This document shows positions 63,125-64,000 of a stretch of 64,000 bases of DNA, in pieces (the stretch's first letter is position 1; each line of letters opens with the position of its first letter). The DNA comes from Cristatella mucedo. Its lineage: Eukaryota > Bryozoa > Phylactolaemata > Cristatellidae. Made by a program: the position numbers and the translations under genes. Location of the stretch: contig WPIO01000041.1 in assembly GCA_009760855.2 (NCBI GenBank), positions 2,488,501 to 2,552,500 on the forward strand, given 5' to 3'. The notes under the pieces are model-generated. The model saw only the letters and a list, made by a program, of their open reading frames with translations. It did no database searches and was not told where the DNA came from.

Positions 63125-64000
63125 AATATGGGCAAACCCAGTGTGATCCAGAGATTGGAAAGGCTTAATCTCAAAATTGGCTCTGCCAGCATATCTCCAG
63201 TTGAATCAGCTCGAAATCTAGGTGTCATATTCCAAAGCGACCTCTCGTTAGACGACCACATCAGCTCCACAGTCAAATCCGCCTATTTTCAGCTTCATAA
63301 CATCGCTAAAATTCGGGCTTGTTTAGATAAAGATACCACGTCCAAGTTGGTCCATGCATTCGTGACATCCCGTCTCGACTTCTGCAACTCACTGCTTACT
63401 GGCCTACCAGCATGTGCGATAAAGCGATTGCAGCTGGTGCAAAACTCTGCAGCTAGGCTTGTCTGTCGTGAGCGTCGCAGTTGCCACATTACTCCACTTC
63501 TCGCCGACCTGCACTGGCTACCAGTCAAGCAACGGATTGACTTCAAGGTTCTGTCGCTCACTTTTAGCTCCCTTCATTCTATGGCTCCAGCCTATCTGTC
63601 AGATATACTACCCCATCAGGCCAAGCATCGTACCACCCGCTTTTCGGAATCCAACAGTCTAGAAATACCTCATACAAACCTTAAATCCTTTGGAGACCGT
63701 GCATTTAGTTCATATGCTCCCAAAGCCTGGAACTCCCTCCCGACCTGCGTCAGAACATCACCTGACCTGACCACATTTAAAAGGAACCTAAAAACACTCC
63801 TATTTAGGACAGCATTTAGTGGGTCCCTGTGATTTGTCCTTGATGTGCTTATGCGTGCTGACACTGTGCATGCTGCCACTAACCACATTTGCATGCTGAC
63901 CCTGTGCATGTCACCCATAACCATATTATTCATTTCGTTTGTTTTTTCAAGCATGATTTTACTTACCATTCAATTGCATTTCACTTTACAGCAAATGTAA
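63125..64000 (+). mobile_element. LINE-A, 5'-truncated young copy cut by the window end
   Basis: The ORF 63128-63832 (234 codons) is uninterrupted from GKPSVIQRLERLNLKIGS to the family C terminus, and the 3' UTR follows to the last base. The conserved tail block lies beyond the window. The 5' junction has ATGGGCAAAC twice (63109 and 63128). The intact frame and close match to the 17.4-19.0 kb copy suggest a recent insertion. Confidence 0.88.

Overview
The window is nuclear DNA from an animal. It holds a spliced, interrupted protein-coding gene with GT-AG introns, dense 5'-truncated non-LTR retrotransposons, tRNA-headed SINEs, long dinucleotide and tetranucleotide microsatellites, and GC/CpG-rich patches. 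The organism cannot be named from the sequence. A metazoan-type ZFPL1, L2/CR1-like LINEs with (ATT)n tails and a SPIN-like hAT scrap fit an invertebrate or an early-branching chordate; this is inference.

The only gene I can name with confidence is ZFPL1 (zinc finger protein-like 1, a cis-Golgi membrane protein). It lies on the + strand from 43845 to 60667 in six exons whose phases join exactly into 400 codons plus a stop. Its introns (about 7.0, 0.19, 3.4, 3.5 and 1.6 kb) are filled with LINE, SINE, hAT and microsatellite sequence. A GC-rich island follows exon 1. A minus-strand terminal exon of an unidentified protein lies at 13476-14313, with an acceptor, a stop and a poly(A) signal. Two weaker minus-strand candidate exons lie downstream of ZFPL1 at 61.4-62.3 kb.

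Most of the rest is repeats. LINE-A is L2/CR1-like, its 3' end carries a short conserved block and an (ATT)n tail, and it is present in more than 30 pieces. LINE-B is a second L2/CR1-like family with an ATTAC/ATTC-type tail; one long copy at 39.5-42.6 kb keeps endonuclease and reverse transcriptase with few lesions. SINE-1 has a tRNA-like head and a 3' end matching the LINE-A tail. SINE-2 has a different tRNA-like head and is unrelated in its body. There is also one foldback element with arms of about 115 bp, one SPIN-like hAT end, and a decayed copy of a mobile-element-associated protein domain at 23.8-24.2 kb.

Layout: 0-7 kb decayed LINE/SINE; 7.9-8.8 kb CpG-rich patch; 9-13 kb LINE-A and an AT palindrome; 13.3-14.3 kb minus-strand exon; 15.8-16.5 kb CpG-rich patch; 17-19 kb LINE-A with reverse transcriptase; 19.6-19.8 kb GACA/GAGA satellite; 20-28 kb LINE-A/B fragments; 28.5-39.5 kb mostly LINE-A; 39.5-42.6 kb LINE-B; 43.8-60.7 kb ZFPL1; 60.7-63.1 kb its probable 3' UTR and unassigned sequence; 63.1-64 kb a young LINE-A cut by the window end. 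The elements sit nested in one another in several places, which gives a relative order of insertion. I found no bacterial-style operon, CRISPR array, rRNA or free-standing tRNA gene, and no convincing new multi-gene system. The most interesting signals are the shared LINE/SINE tail, the short tail-only insertions, the SPIN-like hAT end, the foldback element and the 268-bp foreign segment inside a LINE-A copy.
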